Below, one piece after another: positions 7,904 to 17,353 of a stretch of DNA of 62,603 bases. Numbering within the stretch: the first letter of the stretch is position 1; each line of letters opens with the position of its first letter. A program made the position numbers and the translations under genes. Under the pieces are notes generated by a model that was not told where the DNA came from, searched no databases, and saw only the letters and a program-made list of their open reading frames with translations. This stretch comes from Candidatus Hydrogenedentota bacterium (lineage in GTDB: Bacteria; Hydrogenedentota; Hydrogenedentia; Hydrogenedentales; SLHB01), in NCBI GenBank assembly GCA_035416745.1, contig DAOLNV010000006.1:54758-117360 (forward strand). Direction: 5' to 3'.

Positions 7904-9022
7904 TCAGTGGTGCGAGAAGCAGCGTTCCATGGAGAAGACCATGGCTGCGTTGGCTTCGTTGCACGCGAGGATAGCATCGTAGTCGTTGACGCTGCCTCCT
8001 GGCTGTACGATGGCCGAAACGCCTTTTTTGGTGGCGGCGTCGACGGCGTCGCGGAACGGGAAGAACCCGTCGGATGACATCACGGCGCCGTCCATGGTTT
8101 CGGCGCCAGTGTATTTGTTGGCGGCTTTGATGACGGCCTGCTCGACCGCTCCCACGCGGTCCTGTTCGCCGGTGCCGACGGCGAGGGTCTGGCCGTTCCT
8201 GGCGATGACGCAGCCGTTGGACCGCACGTGGATGTTGACGTACCAGGCGAAGAGCAGGTCGTCGAGCTCGCGCGTTGTGGGTTTTCGGGCGATTTCGATG
8301 CGGCCCTTCTTGGCATGGTCACAATAGGCGGGCACGAGATCTTGCGGACCCTTGACGCGGGAAAGGTAGGGGGTTGCCAGCACCACGCTTCCGTCGTCGA
8401 ACACCTTCATTTCGAACACCTCAGTGCCGTCTTCGATAAACTTGGGCAGTCCTGAAAAATCGGGCAGTTTGACGATGCGAATTTCCTTATTGCGCTTGAA
8501 CCGGTCGAAGTCCTGAAAGGTCTCGAGCGCTTCGGGCGTAAACGCGGGCGCGGCCACGCCTTCGACGACGGTCTGCATGATCTCGGCGGCGGTATCGGCA
8601 TCGACCGCTGTGTTGAAGGCCACGACGCTGCCGAAGGCCGCCTGGGCGTCGGCATCGCGGGCGCGCTGGTACACCTCGACGAGCGGCATCTCCTGGACCT
8701 GGATCGCGGCCCCCGAGGGGTTGCAGTGTTTCATGACCGCGCACGCCGGGCGGCGCAGATACTTGAGGATGCCGACCGCGTGGTGCATGTCCTCGATGTT
8801 GGTTTGCGACAGGCCGCTCTTGCCGGTCTTGAGGAGCTCGTAGGCGCCCAGGACCAGGTTCTTGCCAGCGGTGGGCCGGTAGAACGCCGCGGGCTGGTGG
8901 GGGTTTGTGCCGTACCGCAGGTCCTCGACCTTGGTGTATGCGCGCCCCAGCAGCTCTATGGTGTCTGGGAAATTGCCCTCGGTTCGCGTGCGGTACATCT
9001 GCTTGAGATCTTTTTCCGCCAT
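7904..9022 (-). CDS. purH: Stand-alone AICAR transformylase (PurH C-terminal domain only)
   Basis: 372 residues corresponding only to the formyltransferase half of bifunctional PurH. It transfers a formyl group from 10-formyl-THF to AICAR, the penultimate step of IMP synthesis. Visible motifs: DLRYGTNPHQPAAFY, the catalytic Lys-His in VMKHCNPSGAA, and C-terminal VQPGGSVNDYDAILACN. The ~200-residue IMP cyclohydrolase domain is absent and no such ORF adjoins it, so the cyclohydrolase must be encoded elsewhere. Start: ATG with AGGAGGAAG upstream; in-frame sequence further upstream is the riboswitch. Expression is very probably controlled by the ZTP riboswitch just ahead. Confidence 0.92.
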   Translation of the reverse strand: MAEKDLKQMYRTRTEGNFPDTIELLGRAYTKVEDLRYGTNPHQPAAFYRPTAGKNLVLGAYELLKTGKSGLSQTNIEDMHHAVGILKYLRRPACAVMKHCNPSGAAIQVQEMPLVEVYQRARDADAQAAFGSVVAFNTAVDADTAAEIMQTVVEGVAAPAFTPEALETFQDFDRFKRNKEIRIVKLPDFSGLPKFIEDGTEVFEMKVFDDGSVVLATPYLSRVKGPQDLVPAYCDHAKKGRIEIARKPTTRELDDLLFAWYVNIHVRSNGCVIARNGQTLAVGTGEQDRVGAVEQAVIKAANKYTGAETMDGAVMSSDGFFPFRDAVDAATKKGVSAIVQPGGSVNDYDAILACNEANAAMVFSMERCFSHH

Positions 9023-9061
9023 GAGTCTTCCTCCTGCTTGCGGAGCCCCTGAAAACAGCAA

Positions 9062-9092
9062 CGCCTGAGCCACTGGTTTCAGTGCCCAGGCG
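9062..9092 (-). terminator. Riboswitch expression platform: terminator hairpin that competes with the ZTP aptamer
   Basis: On the minus strand CGCCTG..CACTG-AAAC-CAGTG..CAGGCG folds into a long hairpin followed by TTGCTGTTTTC. Its 5' arm is the conserved CGCCTGGGCA of the ZTP aptamer, so the hairpin and the ligand-bound aptamer are mutually exclusive. This is the expected ON-switch layout. Downstream, CTCC-GCAAGCA-GGAG can also mask the SD. Confidence 0.7.
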
Positions 9093-9162
9093 AACGGCAA
9101 GTTTTCTGTACGGGCCGCTTCCCCGTGGTTGTTTCCACGCCAAGTCGCCAGTAACGGCCGCG
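9081..9162 (-). ncRNA. ZTP (pfl) riboswitch
   Basis: On the minus strand the conserved blocks occur in order: GGCCGTTACTGGCG, then the P2 hairpin CGTGG-AAACAA-CCACG, then GGGGAAGCGGCC closing P1 (GGCCG pairs CGGCC), a linker, and the 3' block CGCCTGGGCA. These match the published ZTP/pfl consensus (GACTGGCG, CCACCGGGGAGC, CCGCCTGGGCA), with TTACTGGCG for the usual GTGACTGGCG. Known function: binds ZMP/ZTP (AICAR nucleotides) and turns on purine and one-carbon genes. The gene 58 nt downstream consumes AICAR, so target and ligand agree. Confidence 0.92.
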
Positions 9163-9228
9163 CCACTCTCGTACCCGGGCGCTTCGCGCTCCGGGCGCGC
9201 CGGTCCTGCGCCAGGACCAGCGCCGCCA

Positions 9229-9257
9229 ATGTGCCACAGCCGCGACCGGGAAGTCAA
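9229..9257 (-). promoter_or_regulatory. Probable promoter upstream of the ZTP riboswitch
   Basis: TTGACT, 17-bp spacer, CACATT on the minus strand. The -35 is good and the -10 poor. Predicted start near 9222 would place the whole aptamer in the leader RNA. The 417-bp gap 9023-9439 contains this, the riboswitch and its terminator. Confidence 0.35.
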
Positions 9258-9439
9258 TTTGAGGCCTCCAAGAACCTTGCGGGGCCATGGTTCCGGTTCG
9301 TTCAGCCATCTCCCGCTTCGGATATCACGTCGAGGGCTTTCGGAACGCCCCCGGTTCCGCGCCGCAAGGCCGTCCGTCAATCCGTGTCTTTGGCCCGTCT
9401 GTATTGATACCGGGACCATTCCGCCGACGCCATTGCCTC

Positions 9440-12400
9440 TCACTTCGCCGGAGGGACGTCGGTATACGGGTTGAGTCCGAACCACCGTTTGCTGCCGCTG
9501 CCTTTCGACTCGACGGCGAAGGTGCAGGGTTTGCCTGGCTCGAGGAGCGTCGAAGGGACGATGACGAAGAATACGCCCGCGGTATCCTGGTCGAGCTGGC
9601 GTTTCGGCAAGAAGACCAGCGAAATGCCCGACGCGTCGTCCTTCCACTGGCGGGAGGCGTCCGTGACGTCGAAATCGGTCACGCGTTTCCCGTTGACGCA
9701 GAACGCGAACCCGGGGGTTTCGGGTTCGGAGCGCCACCCGAGCCCGCCTGCAAACACGAAGGTGACGTGCTCGCTTTCGAGGGTCTGGGGCACGGGGGCG
9801 GAGGTCCATTCGAGCCGGTTGGTATCCGCGGATTGGCGCACAATGAAATACGGGGCCTCATCTTCGCGATAGCTGGGCCACGGCTGGCCCTTTTCAGCGT
9901 TTGACGCGGCGAACCCGGCCACAAACGGCCCGGTCATTGGCGGGGCTTCGACGGCGCGCTCTTCGAAATAGGCCGCAGGCCACTCGGCCTTGGGACGCGG
10001 CAGCGAGGCCGCATGTTCGAGCAGCCGCGCTTTGAGCCAAGCCCTCTCGGGTGCGTTTTCACTGGTACGCTCGAGGTTCAGTCCGCTGATGATGATCGAG
10101 CCCTCGCCCACCCGCATCTCGAAGAGCAGGGCCTTCTCGCGGCAAAGATTGTGAACGTCGACGGCTCGCACCAGGATATCCGGCCGCGCGGGACAGTCAT
10201 CGAGCAGGAATGCCCGACCGCTTTCGAGCAGACGGTACCATCCGTTGTCGCACCAGCCCTCGGGCGCCATGCCTTCCGTAACCGGATTATCGGCGACGAC
10301 CGTTCCCACGTTGCTGTCGCGGGCGGAGCCGAGCCACCACGTGGTCTTGAAACGGCTGTTCACGGAGGGGAGCACCCCGTCGGGGTTCAGGAGAAGCATA
10401 CAGGCGCCTCCTTTGACAGCGTCGAGCAACTTCCGGGAGAGGGTGGTGGTCACGTACGCGGCCGAGGTGGGCAACGGCGCTTCAGCGGGAACCGGTTTCG
10501 CGCCGAACTCGGTCAGACCGTCCAGGCACTCGCCGGTAGCGTATACGGGCCGTTCGAGGGCCGCCCCGGCCTCGCGCGGATAGACCCACGTGGTCCACGC
10601 ATTCTCGACCGAGCGCGACGGCGTCGAGAGTTCCAGCGCGACCGACAACAGACGCGGACCCGGCGCCTCGGGACACGTGAACCGGCACGACTGCAACGGA
10701 GTCACGGCGCCTTGCGGCGGAGACGCGACGGATTGCGAATTCTCCGCGATGACTTGTCCGTCGCACTCCATCTTCCATGACAGCTTTGCCTCGGCGAGCG
10801 GCGCCTCGGCGAAATTCGACACGAGGAACGAGATGTTTACGGCGTCGCCGGCGCAATAGGTCCATTCGAGGCCGTCTTCGAGCAGCACCACGTCGTTCAC
10901 GAACCGTCGCACCTTCGAGGGTTCGATGTACTGCTTGGGACGGAAATACGCCTCGACCAGCCCGTTCGAGCCTGTCCAGTAATCCTGAAACAGCCACCAG
11001 TGATGCCCCGAGATATAGGGATTCTTCCGGATTTCCTCGATATTGAGCTTATGGCAGAGGTAATAGAGCCGCTGCGAGTTTCGCACCCAGGTGTCAACCT
11101 CGCCGAGGAGGCCCTTGGCGGCCACCTTTTCCCGGGCGGCTACCAGCCAGAAGGGCTTGATGTTGTGCTCGAACATCTCGACCTGGTCGAGCATGGGGAA
11201 CGTGCCGAAATTGCCGGTCTCGTGCGAGATCACGGGTTTGGGAGGCACGCCGGGAAACTCATAGAGCCCGGGGCGGTCCTGCGGGAGATTGAACACGTCG
11301 AACTGGAACGCGAAATAGTCGAGGGTGGCTCGATTGCGCTCTCCGTTGAGCCAGTTCTTCGCCGTGAGGCCATCGCTGTCGATGACCATCCGCGCCGGGT
11401 CGAGGTCCTTGGCTATACGGTACAACTCCCCGGCGATGGGGATGCCGTCGTAGAGCTCGTTGCCCATGCACCACCCGAAAACCGAGGGGTGGTTGCGCAG
11501 GCGCGTGATGACCGCCGCCCATTCGGTCTTGTAGAGTTCGAGGGCTGGGCCCTGCGCGCGCTCGTAGAACGGCCGGTACACGATGGGCAGTTCGGGCTGC
11601 ACCAGAATGCCCATTTCATCGCACGCGTCGTAGTATTCGGGCGGCAGGAAATGGCTGTGATGCCGCACCCCGTTGAAACCGTATGATTTGATCACGTTCA
11701 ACCGCTCGAGATAGAACTCTTTGTTCGCGGGCGGCGTCATGGTCGCCGGATAGATCGCATCGTCGCCGTAACCCCGCAGGAAGAACGGCGAGCCGTTGAG
11801 GTAGAACTGCGAGCCCCGCGTCTCGAGCGTCCGCATCCCGAAACGGACCGAGCTGCGGTCCAGCACTCCCGCTTGGTCCGTCAGGGTAATCTCCGCCGTG
11901 TAGAGGTGGGGGTGGCCGGTCGACCAGGGTTTGGGGTCCGCGACCGCCGTGCTGCTTTCCAAGACTCCCGTCTCGATACGAATCTGGTCAGGCGCGATTT
12001 CGGCGGCCTGCGCGCCCGTTGCGTCGCGGATAATCACGCGCGCGGCGTCTCCTGGCTGCGATTCACCAGCAATCCTGGCCGTAACGCGCACGTTTCCGGC
12101 GGCGTCCGCGGGCGCGAACACGTCTTCGAGCCATGTTCTCGAGCGCGCTTCGAGCGCAACATGCCCCCAAATCCCGCCCCAGGGCGTGTCCATCTCATCC
12201 ATGAAATCGATGCAGCCGGAGAGGCAATCGGCGTCCCAGCGCTGTTTCGAATCGACGGCGAGCACGATGCGCACCGGTTCGCCGGGCGTGACGTGCTCCG
12301 TAATCTCGTATTCGAAGGGGGACAGGTACCCGATGTGCTCGCCCAGGTATACGCCGTTGACCCACGTTTTCGAGTACCGGTGCACGTTGCCGACACAGAG

Positions 12401-12724
12401 GAACAGGCGCCGTCCTTGCCATTCCCGGGGAATATCCACCACCCGCCGGTACCAGCCCGTGCCAATGAACTGGTGGCGGAGCTTTTCGGTTTCCTCCCCG
12501 AAACCCTGGGCGTCCCATGACCCGGGTACGCCGACGTGCCCGCTGAAGGCCTGCTCGCCCGCGCCCCATCCGCTTTCTTCGCCGTTATTCTCGGGGTCGA
12601 GCTGGAACTCCCATTCGCCGTCGAGCGCAAACGCCTCACGGCCGTCCGCGGCATGGGCTCCGGATGCCGCCGCCAGTGCCACGAAAAGGACCAGGCACAC
12701 ACGCGAAAAACAACTTGTTTCCAT
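9440..12724 (-). CDS. Secreted glycoside hydrolase family 2 protein
   Basis: 1094 residues with signal peptide (METSCFSRVCLVLFVALAAA, cleavage near AHA-AD). Order of parts: jelly-roll sugar-binding domain (LDGEWEFQLD..., VGVPGSWDAQGFG), immunoglobulin-like domain (FGMRTLETRGSQFYLNG), TIM barrel with the acid/base Glu in GWCMGNELYDG (~421) and a nucleophile-position Glu in VISHETGNFG (~500), then long C-terminal beta regions. GH2 enzymes are exo-acting beta-galactosidases, beta-glucuronidases or beta-mannosidases; specificity cannot be fixed here. Start: ATG with AAGGGGAC upstream. It follows the GH20 gene by 87 bp in the same direction, with a possible own -10 between them. Confidence 0.9.
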   Translation of the reverse strand: METSCFSRVCLVLFVALAAASGAHAADGREAFALDGEWEFQLDPENNGEESGWGAGEQAFSGHVGVPGSWDAQGFGEETEKLRHQFIGTGWYRRVVDIPREWQGRRLFLCVGNVHRYSKTWVNGVYLGEHIGYLSPFEYEITEHVTPGEPVRIVLAVDSKQRWDADCLSGCIDFMDEMDTPWGGIWGHVALEARSRTWLEDVFAPADAAGNVRVTARIAGESQPGDAARVIIRDATGAQAAEIAPDQIRIETGVLESSTAVADPKPWSTGHPHLYTAEITLTDQAGVLDRSSVRFGMRTLETRGSQFYLNGSPFFLRGYGDDAIYPATMTPPANKEFYLERLNVIKSYGFNGVRHHSHFLPPEYYDACDEMGILVQPELPIVYRPFYERAQGPALELYKTEWAAVITRLRNHPSVFGWCMGNELYDGIPIAGELYRIAKDLDPARMVIDSDGLTAKNWLNGERNRATLDYFAFQFDVFNLPQDRPGLYEFPGVPPKPVISHETGNFGTFPMLDQVEMFEHNIKPFWLVAAREKVAAKGLLGEVDTWVRNSQRLYYLCHKLNIEEIRKNPYISGHHWWLFQDYWTGSNGLVEAYFRPKQYIEPSKVRRFVNDVVLLEDGLEWTYCAGDAVNISFLVSNFAEAPLAEAKLSWKMECDGQVIAENSQSVASPPQGAVTPLQSCRFTCPEAPGPRLLSVALELSTPSRSVENAWTTWVYPREAGAALERPVYATGECLDGLTEFGAKPVPAEAPLPTSAAYVTTTLSRKLLDAVKGGACMLLLNPDGVLPSVNSRFKTTWWLGSARDSNVGTVVADNPVTEGMAPEGWCDNGWYRLLESGRAFLLDDCPARPDILVRAVDVHNLCREKALLFEMRVGEGSIIISGLNLERTSENAPERAWLKARLLEHAASLPRPKAEWPAAYFEERAVEAPPMTGPFVAGFAASNAEKGQPWPSYREDEAPYFIVRQSADTNRLEWTSAPVPQTLESEHVTFVFAGGLGWRSEPETPGFAFCVNGKRVTDFDVTDASRQWKDDASGISLVFLPKRQLDQDTAGVFFVIVPSTLLEPGKPCTFAVESKGSGSKRWFGLNPYTDVPPAK

Positions 12725-12782
12725 GATGTCCCCTTTCCTTGATTGCATCTCGGATTCCGCACCCCAATCCTCAATGTGGGCC

Positions 12783-12788
12783 ATTATA
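12783..12788 (-). promoter_or_regulatory. -10 element before the GH2 gene
   Basis: Consensus TATAAT on the minus strand in the GH20-GH2 gap, about 60 bp before the GH2 start. No good -35 at 16-18 bp, so it is uncertain. Confidence 0.3.
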
Positions 12789-12811
12789 GACCCTGACTTG
12801 TCCAAACGGCG

Positions 12812-14422
12812 TTACGGATTCGGCCACACGGCGGGATCGCGGTAGAAATTGACGTTCATGGCCGAGAGGCGTTCGCCGTGCTCGCGGAGGCGGGCGACGA
12901 AGTCCGGCCATTCCCGTACTGCTTTGGGCGACCACACCGCCTCGGAAAGGGCAATCAATCGGGGGAAAACCTGGTAGAAGATGCCCGGTGCCGCGAGGAT
13001 TTCGCCCGTTTGCTCGAGGTGCCGCCTCGACACGTTGCCGAGCCACATGCAGCACTCGGCTCCGAGAATATGGCCGGCGTCGGCGGGGTCCAGCCCGGCC
13101 GGGATAGGCTCGAACGAATAGGTTTGCCGCACCGGCGTCTTCTCGTGAGTGTAATCGAGATAGCAATGGCTTGTCGGCGACATGACCACGTCGTGCCCCT
13201 GGCTGGCGGCTGCAATGCCGCCCTCCATGCTGCGCCACGACTGGACGGTGGCGCGCGGCGCCAACCCTCCCTCGAGAATCTCGTCCCAGCCGATGAGGCG
13301 GCGGCCGTGCTTCTCGAGGATTGCTTCGGCGCGGCGCACGAAATAGTTTTGTAGTTCCTCTTCGCTGTTGAGTCCTTCGGCCCTCATGCGCGCCTGGCAC
13401 TTTGGGCAGGCCTCCCACCGGGTTTTCGGGCACTCGTCTCCCCCGATATGAATCCATGGCGACGGGAAGATCTCGACGACTTCGGCCATGACGGCTTCGA
13501 TAAACGCAAAGGTCTCGTCGTTGCCCGGGCAGAACACGTCGGGGTAAATCCATTGGTCTCCCAAGACGGCCGGCTGCCCCGTACACGAGAGTCCCGGGTA
13601 CGACATGAGGGCGGCGAGGCAATGTCCCGGCATTTCAATCTCGGGCACGATGGTCACGCCGCGCGCGGCGGCATACGCGGCGATCTCGCGCAGGTCCTCC
13701 TGGGTATGGTAGCCGCCGTAGCGGTCGCTTGGCTCTTTGGGAAGATAATTTGTGCGGGCGTTGGCGTTGGGCCGCCATGCGCCGACCTCGGTGAGCCGCG
13801 GCCGCGATTTGATCTCGACGCGCCAGCCCTGGTCGTCCGCGAGATGCCAATGCAGCCGGTTCAGCTTGTAATACGCGAGCAGATCGATGAACCGTTTGAC
13901 GAACGCCTTGTCCTGAAAATGCCGTGCGCTGTCGAGCATGCAGCCCCGCCACCCGAAGCGGGGAGAATCCTCGAGCCGCACGCAGGGGACGGTCCACGGC
14001 ACGCCGGTCACGGCCTCTCTGGATTCGATCTGCGGGGGAAGGAGTTGGCGCAAGGTCTGGCATCCGTAGAACAGGCCCGTCCGCGCTGGCGCAACAATCG
14101 CGACGCGCTCGGGCGACACCTCCATGCGGTAGCCTTCCTCGCTGAGACGCTCCAACGAGGGGTCCAGCCTCAGGATGATTGCGTTCCCGGCGTCATCGCC
14201 CGGTGGGAGAGGGAATCCGGTCGCCGGACCCAGCAGCGCTCTCAGATGGGCGGCTTCTTGCTGGGAAGTCTCGCCGGCAACAAGGACGGTTTCGTTGGTG
14301 AGCTGGAACTGCCCTTCCGCGCGCTCGACGATCGCCGGCCGAGGGATGATAGGCAGGGGATTGTCCTGAGCAGCGCTACAAACGGACCATGCCGCAAGGA
14401 ACAGAGCAAACGCTGATTTCAT
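12812..14422 (-). CDS. Secreted GH20 beta-N-acetylhexosaminidase
   Basis: 536 residues. Signal peptide (MKSAFALFLAAWSVCSAAQ). An N-terminal GH20b alpha/beta domain (to ~residue 150) precedes the TIM barrel with FGWRGCMLDSARHFQ, LHWHLADDQGWRVEI and the catalytic Asp-Glu pair D329-E330 in HIGGDECPKTRW; an aromatic WDEILEG lies further on. It removes terminal GlcNAc or GalNAc from glycans or chitooligosaccharides by substrate-assisted catalysis outside the cytoplasm. Start: ATG with AGGAGGAATC upstream. Paired with the downstream GH2 enzyme, suggesting sequential trimming of a hexosamine-containing glycan. Confidence 0.93.
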   Translation of the reverse strand: MKSAFALFLAAWSVCSAAQDNPLPIIPRPAIVERAEGQFQLTNETVLVAGETSQQEAAHLRALLGPATGFPLPPGDDAGNAIILRLDPSLERLSEEGYRMEVSPERVAIVAPARTGLFYGCQTLRQLLPPQIESREAVTGVPWTVPCVRLEDSPRFGWRGCMLDSARHFQDKAFVKRFIDLLAYYKLNRLHWHLADDQGWRVEIKSRPRLTEVGAWRPNANARTNYLPKEPSDRYGGYHTQEDLREIAAYAAARGVTIVPEIEMPGHCLAALMSYPGLSCTGQPAVLGDQWIYPDVFCPGNDETFAFIEAVMAEVVEIFPSPWIHIGGDECPKTRWEACPKCQARMRAEGLNSEEELQNYFVRRAEAILEKHGRRLIGWDEILEGGLAPRATVQSWRSMEGGIAAASQGHDVVMSPTSHCYLDYTHEKTPVRQTYSFEPIPAGLDPADAGHILGAECCMWLGNVSRRHLEQTGEILAAPGIFYQVFPRLIALSEAVWSPKAVREWPDFVARLREHGERLSAMNVNFYRDPAVWPNP

Positions 14423-14620
14423 GATTCCTCCTGGATTTTTGTCCGGGCCGCGTCTTGGGCGGACATCGATTTCCTCTGACGGCTGTATCCTACGGCCCCT
14501 GCGGCACTGTAGGGGAGCCAGGGACGGAAATCAAGCGCCCGGCGCGCATATCCGGCCGTTTTCCGGGGCAACACGGGAATCGGCTCCAGATGTTCTGGGC
14601 GGCGCATGGCGTGCGTGCAC

Positions 14621-14650
14621 TTGGCTTTTATCCCGGCGCTTGGCTATGCT
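14621..14650 (+). promoter_or_regulatory. Promoter of the ubiB-like gene
   Basis: TTGGCT, 18-bp spacer, TATGCT. Predicted transcription start near 14657 leaves about 60 nt of leader before GTG 14718 and excludes the earlier in-frame starts. Confidence 0.45.
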
Positions 14651-14717
14651 TTTTGTTGCATTGCACGGGGCGATGTGGGCCATACGGTGCAAAATCCGGA
14701 GGGGCGAGGAACCCAGC

Positions 14718-16388
14718 GTGTACAAACCTTTTGCCAAACGTGTTGGAAACGCGGTTCGCCTGGCCGAAGTGGTGCAGGTGCTGGTGCGCTACGGTTTTTC
14801 CGACGTGGTGCACCGTCTGGGTTTGCATGAGGGGCTGCCTGCGAAGGTGCTGCGGGGCCTGCGTCTCATCGAGGCGCCGTCCGCCGAGCTGGAGACTCAG
14901 GGCCGCCGTCTTCGGGCCGCCCTGACCGAGCTCGGCCCGACCGCGGTCAAGTTCGGGCAAATCCTGAGCACCCGCCCCGAACTGATCGGCCCGGACATGG
15001 CAAACGATCTGGGCCTTCTGCAGGACCGTGTTCGCGCGCTTGGTTTCGATAAGATCAAACCCGTGATCGAGCAAGAACTGGGCGGGCCGGTATCGGACCT
15101 CTTTGTTGAATTTGAGGAAGAAGCCGTCGCATCGGCTTCGTTGAGCCAGGTTTATCGCGCCGTGACCCGCACCGGCAAACAGGTCGCGGTCAAGGTGCAG
15201 CGTCCGGGCGTGCGCCGCATCATCGAAGCGGACCTCGTCCTCATGCAGAGCATAGCCGAATGGGTCAGCGAGCGCGTGAGCGACGTGGCGTGGATGAATC
15301 CCGCGGGCATGGTAGACGAGTTCGCCCGGTCGGTCAGGCGCGAACTTGATTTTGGTATTGAGGCCCGCATCATCGAGCGGTTTCGTAAGAACTACGAGGG
15401 CGACCCTCACGTCTTTGTGCCGTGCGTGTATACGGAACTGTCGTCCGAGCGCGTGCTGACGATGGACTGGGTGGAAGGGATTCGGGTCGACGACATTCCG
15501 CAGTATGGGCGGTTTCGGTCGAATCCACATACCGTTGCGGTGACGGGCGCGGACACGTTGTGCAAGCAGGTCTTCGAACACCGGTACTTTCACGCCGATC
15601 CTCATCCTGGGAATATCATGCTGGTGGGGGAGAACCGCATTGCGTTTCTGGATTACGGAATGGTGGGCAGTCTCGAGGAGAGCGATACGGTGGCCATCGC
15701 CGACGTGTTGCGCGCCATCTTCCGGCAGGATGCGGCGTCGGCGGTTGAAGGCATGCTGCAGTTCACCACCTCCGGCGAAACCGATGACTACGGGGTGCTG
15801 GTTCACGAGGTGGCGGACTATATCGCGTTTGACGCGGAAGCGATCATCGCGAGGGGCGAGGTGGGCAAGGCCATCGACCGGCTCACGGCGATCATGCGGA
15901 AGTACAAGCTTCAGCTTGCCCCGCGCGTGTCGCTGCTGTTGAAAGCGCTTGCGACGGTGGAATCGACAGGCCGCGCCCTGGACCCCAAAATCGATATGGT
16001 GCCGATCATCCAGCCTCATGTCGAGCGTATTGTGAAACAGCGGTTTTCGCCGGCCCAGCTTGCCCGGGAAGCCCGTCAGAATATGGTGTTGCTGATGCGT
16101 CTGGGCCGCCAGATGCCGTCGGACGCCGCGAACCTGATGCAGATGTTGCGCCGGGGGAAATTGAAGATCCAACTGAATCACGAAGGGATCAACTATCTTG
16201 CGGCGGCCATGGATCGCGCCAGCAACCGGGTGACCGTGGGGCTGATCACAGGGTCGATCATCGTCGGTTCGAGCCTCCTGCTCGCCGCCAACATCGGGGC
16301 GCGTACCCTTGGTCTCACCGGATTCATCTTCGCCGGGTTGCTGGGCCTTACGCTGGTCATCTCGATCTTGCGGTCGCGGGATATTTGA
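14718..16388 (+). CDS. ubiB: UbiB/ABC1-family atypical protein kinase-like protein
   Basis: 556 residues, normal for the family. Hallmarks: KxGQ-type motif in AVKFGQILSTRPELIG (~residue 78), the ATP-site Lys in VAVKVQRPGV, the ExD segment, catalytic-loop YFHADPHPGNIML and metal-binding LDYGMVGS, then two C-terminal membrane helices (TVGLITGSIIVGSSLLLAAN and GLTGFIFAGLLGLTLVI). UbiB-type proteins are inner-membrane ATPases that support isoprenoid lipid or quinone synthesis. Start GTG has GAGGAA upstream and agrees with the promoter; the ORF is open for 99 codons more without a plausible start. It lies 16 nt before ispE, probably one transcript. Confidence 0.88.
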   Translation: MYKPFAKRVGNAVRLAEVVQVLVRYGFSDVVHRLGLHEGLPAKVLRGLRLIEAPSAELETQGRRLRAALTELGPTAVKFGQILSTRPELIGPDMANDLGLLQDRVRALGFDKIKPVIEQELGGPVSDLFVEFEEEAVASASLSQVYRAVTRTGKQVAVKVQRPGVRRIIEADLVLMQSIAEWVSERVSDVAWMNPAGMVDEFARSVRRELDFGIEARIIERFRKNYEGDPHVFVPCVYTELSSERVLTMDWVEGIRVDDIPQYGRFRSNPHTVAVTGADTLCKQVFEHRYFHADPHPGNIMLVGENRIAFLDYGMVGSLEESDTVAIADVLRAIFRQDAASAVEGMLQFTTSGETDDYGVLVHEVADYIAFDAEAIIARGEVGKAIDRLTAIMRKYKLQLAPRVSLLLKALATVESTGRALDPKIDMVPIIQPHVERIVKQRFSPAQLAREARQNMVLLMRLGRQMPSDAANLMQMLRRGKLKIQLNHEGINYLAAAMDRASNRVTVGLITGSIIVGSSLLLAANIGARTLGLTGFIFAGLLGLTLVISILRSRDI

Positions 16389-16404
16389 CAGGAAACGTCT
16401 TGAC

Positions 16405-17298
16405 ATGCCCAACACGCTGAGAATCCGGTCCTATGCGAAGGTCAACCTCTATCTCGACGTGCTTAACCGCCGCCGGGACGGGTTCCATAACATCGAGACC
16501 ATCTTTCAAACGGTTTCGCTGGCGGATGAACTGACCTTTACTGAGGCGTCCTGCGGCATCGAGCTGTGCTGCTCGCGGCCCGATCTCAGCACGGGCCCGC
16601 ACAATCTGGTATGCCGTGCGGCGGCGCTCCTCCAATCGAAGACGGGGAGCGCACGGGGCGCCGTCATCCGGCTCGAAAAGAACATCCCGCTCGCGGCGGG
16701 GCTGGCTGGCGGCTCCGGCAACGCCGCCGCAACCCTCGAAGCGCTGAATCTGCTTTGGGATTTGGGCCTTTCGAGGGGGCAGTTACGCGCCTTTGGTCTT
16801 GAACTCGGCTCGGACGTCCCGTACTGCCTCGTTGGCGGCGCGCAGGGCGCGACGGGACGCGGCGAACATCTCTTTGCCCTTCCTCCGCTGCCCGAGACGT
16901 GGTGCGTGCTGGTGCATCCACCGGTACAGGTGAGCACCGCAGCCGTGTACAACAGCCCTCGGCTTCTCCGCAACGCCGAACACCCCTTTGCGGGACGGAC
17001 ACGCATGTTTCGGCGGGCGTTGCGGGCGTTGCGGGCGGGGGATTGGGAACAGGCCGTCTTCAACCGCATGGAAGCGCCCGTGTTCGAGCAGCACCCCGGC
17101 CTCGAAACCGTGAAACGCCGCCTTCTCAATGCCGGGTGCGCCGCGGCAGCCATGAGCGGGAGCGGGCCAACCGTGTTCGGGGTATGCGAGTCGCGTGAAG
17201 CTGCCGAAAGAACCGCGCAATCGCTAAAACCGTATGCGGTGACGGTTGTGAAGACGGTTGAGACAGGTCTGAGCCCTGTCGAGACGGTGCAATGTTAG
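16405..17298 (+). CDS. ispE: 4-diphosphocytidyl-2-C-methyl-D-erythritol kinase
   Basis: 297 residues, GHMP kinase fold. It phosphorylates CDP-methylerythritol in the MEP pathway to IPP/DMAPP. Visible: catalytic Lys12 in SYAKVNLYL, the Gly-rich ATP loop LAAGLAGGSGNAAA (~residues 94-107), the catalytic Asp (~137) in LGSDVPYCL, and the C-terminal motif MSGSGPTVFGV. Start at ATG; the ORF extends 32 codons upstream into the ubiB 3' end. With ispA at 30788 this shows that the cell uses the MEP route for prenyl chains. Confidence 0.95.
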   Translation: MPNTLRIRSYAKVNLYLDVLNRRRDGFHNIETIFQTVSLADELTFTEASCGIELCCSRPDLSTGPHNLVCRAAALLQSKTGSARGAVIRLEKNIPLAAGLAGGSGNAAATLEALNLLWDLGLSRGQLRAFGLELGSDVPYCLVGGAQGATGRGEHLFALPPLPETWCVLVHPPVQVSTAAVYNSPRLLRNAEHPFAGRTRMFRRALRALRAGDWEQAVFNRMEAPVFEQHPGLETVKRRLLNAGCAAAAMSGSGPTVFGVCESREAAERTAQSLKPYAVTVVKTVETGLSPVETVQC

Positions 17299-17353
17299 TC
17301 GCTGGACATACGGAAGGCATCGTTACGAAACCATAGAGGAGCTTCGCGTAATC

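Noticed and set aside
14421..14717. Long N-terminal extension of the ubiB-like gene
   Set aside because: No SD, not UbiB-like, and it covers the promoter TTGGCT-18-TATGCT; GTG 14718 is preferred.
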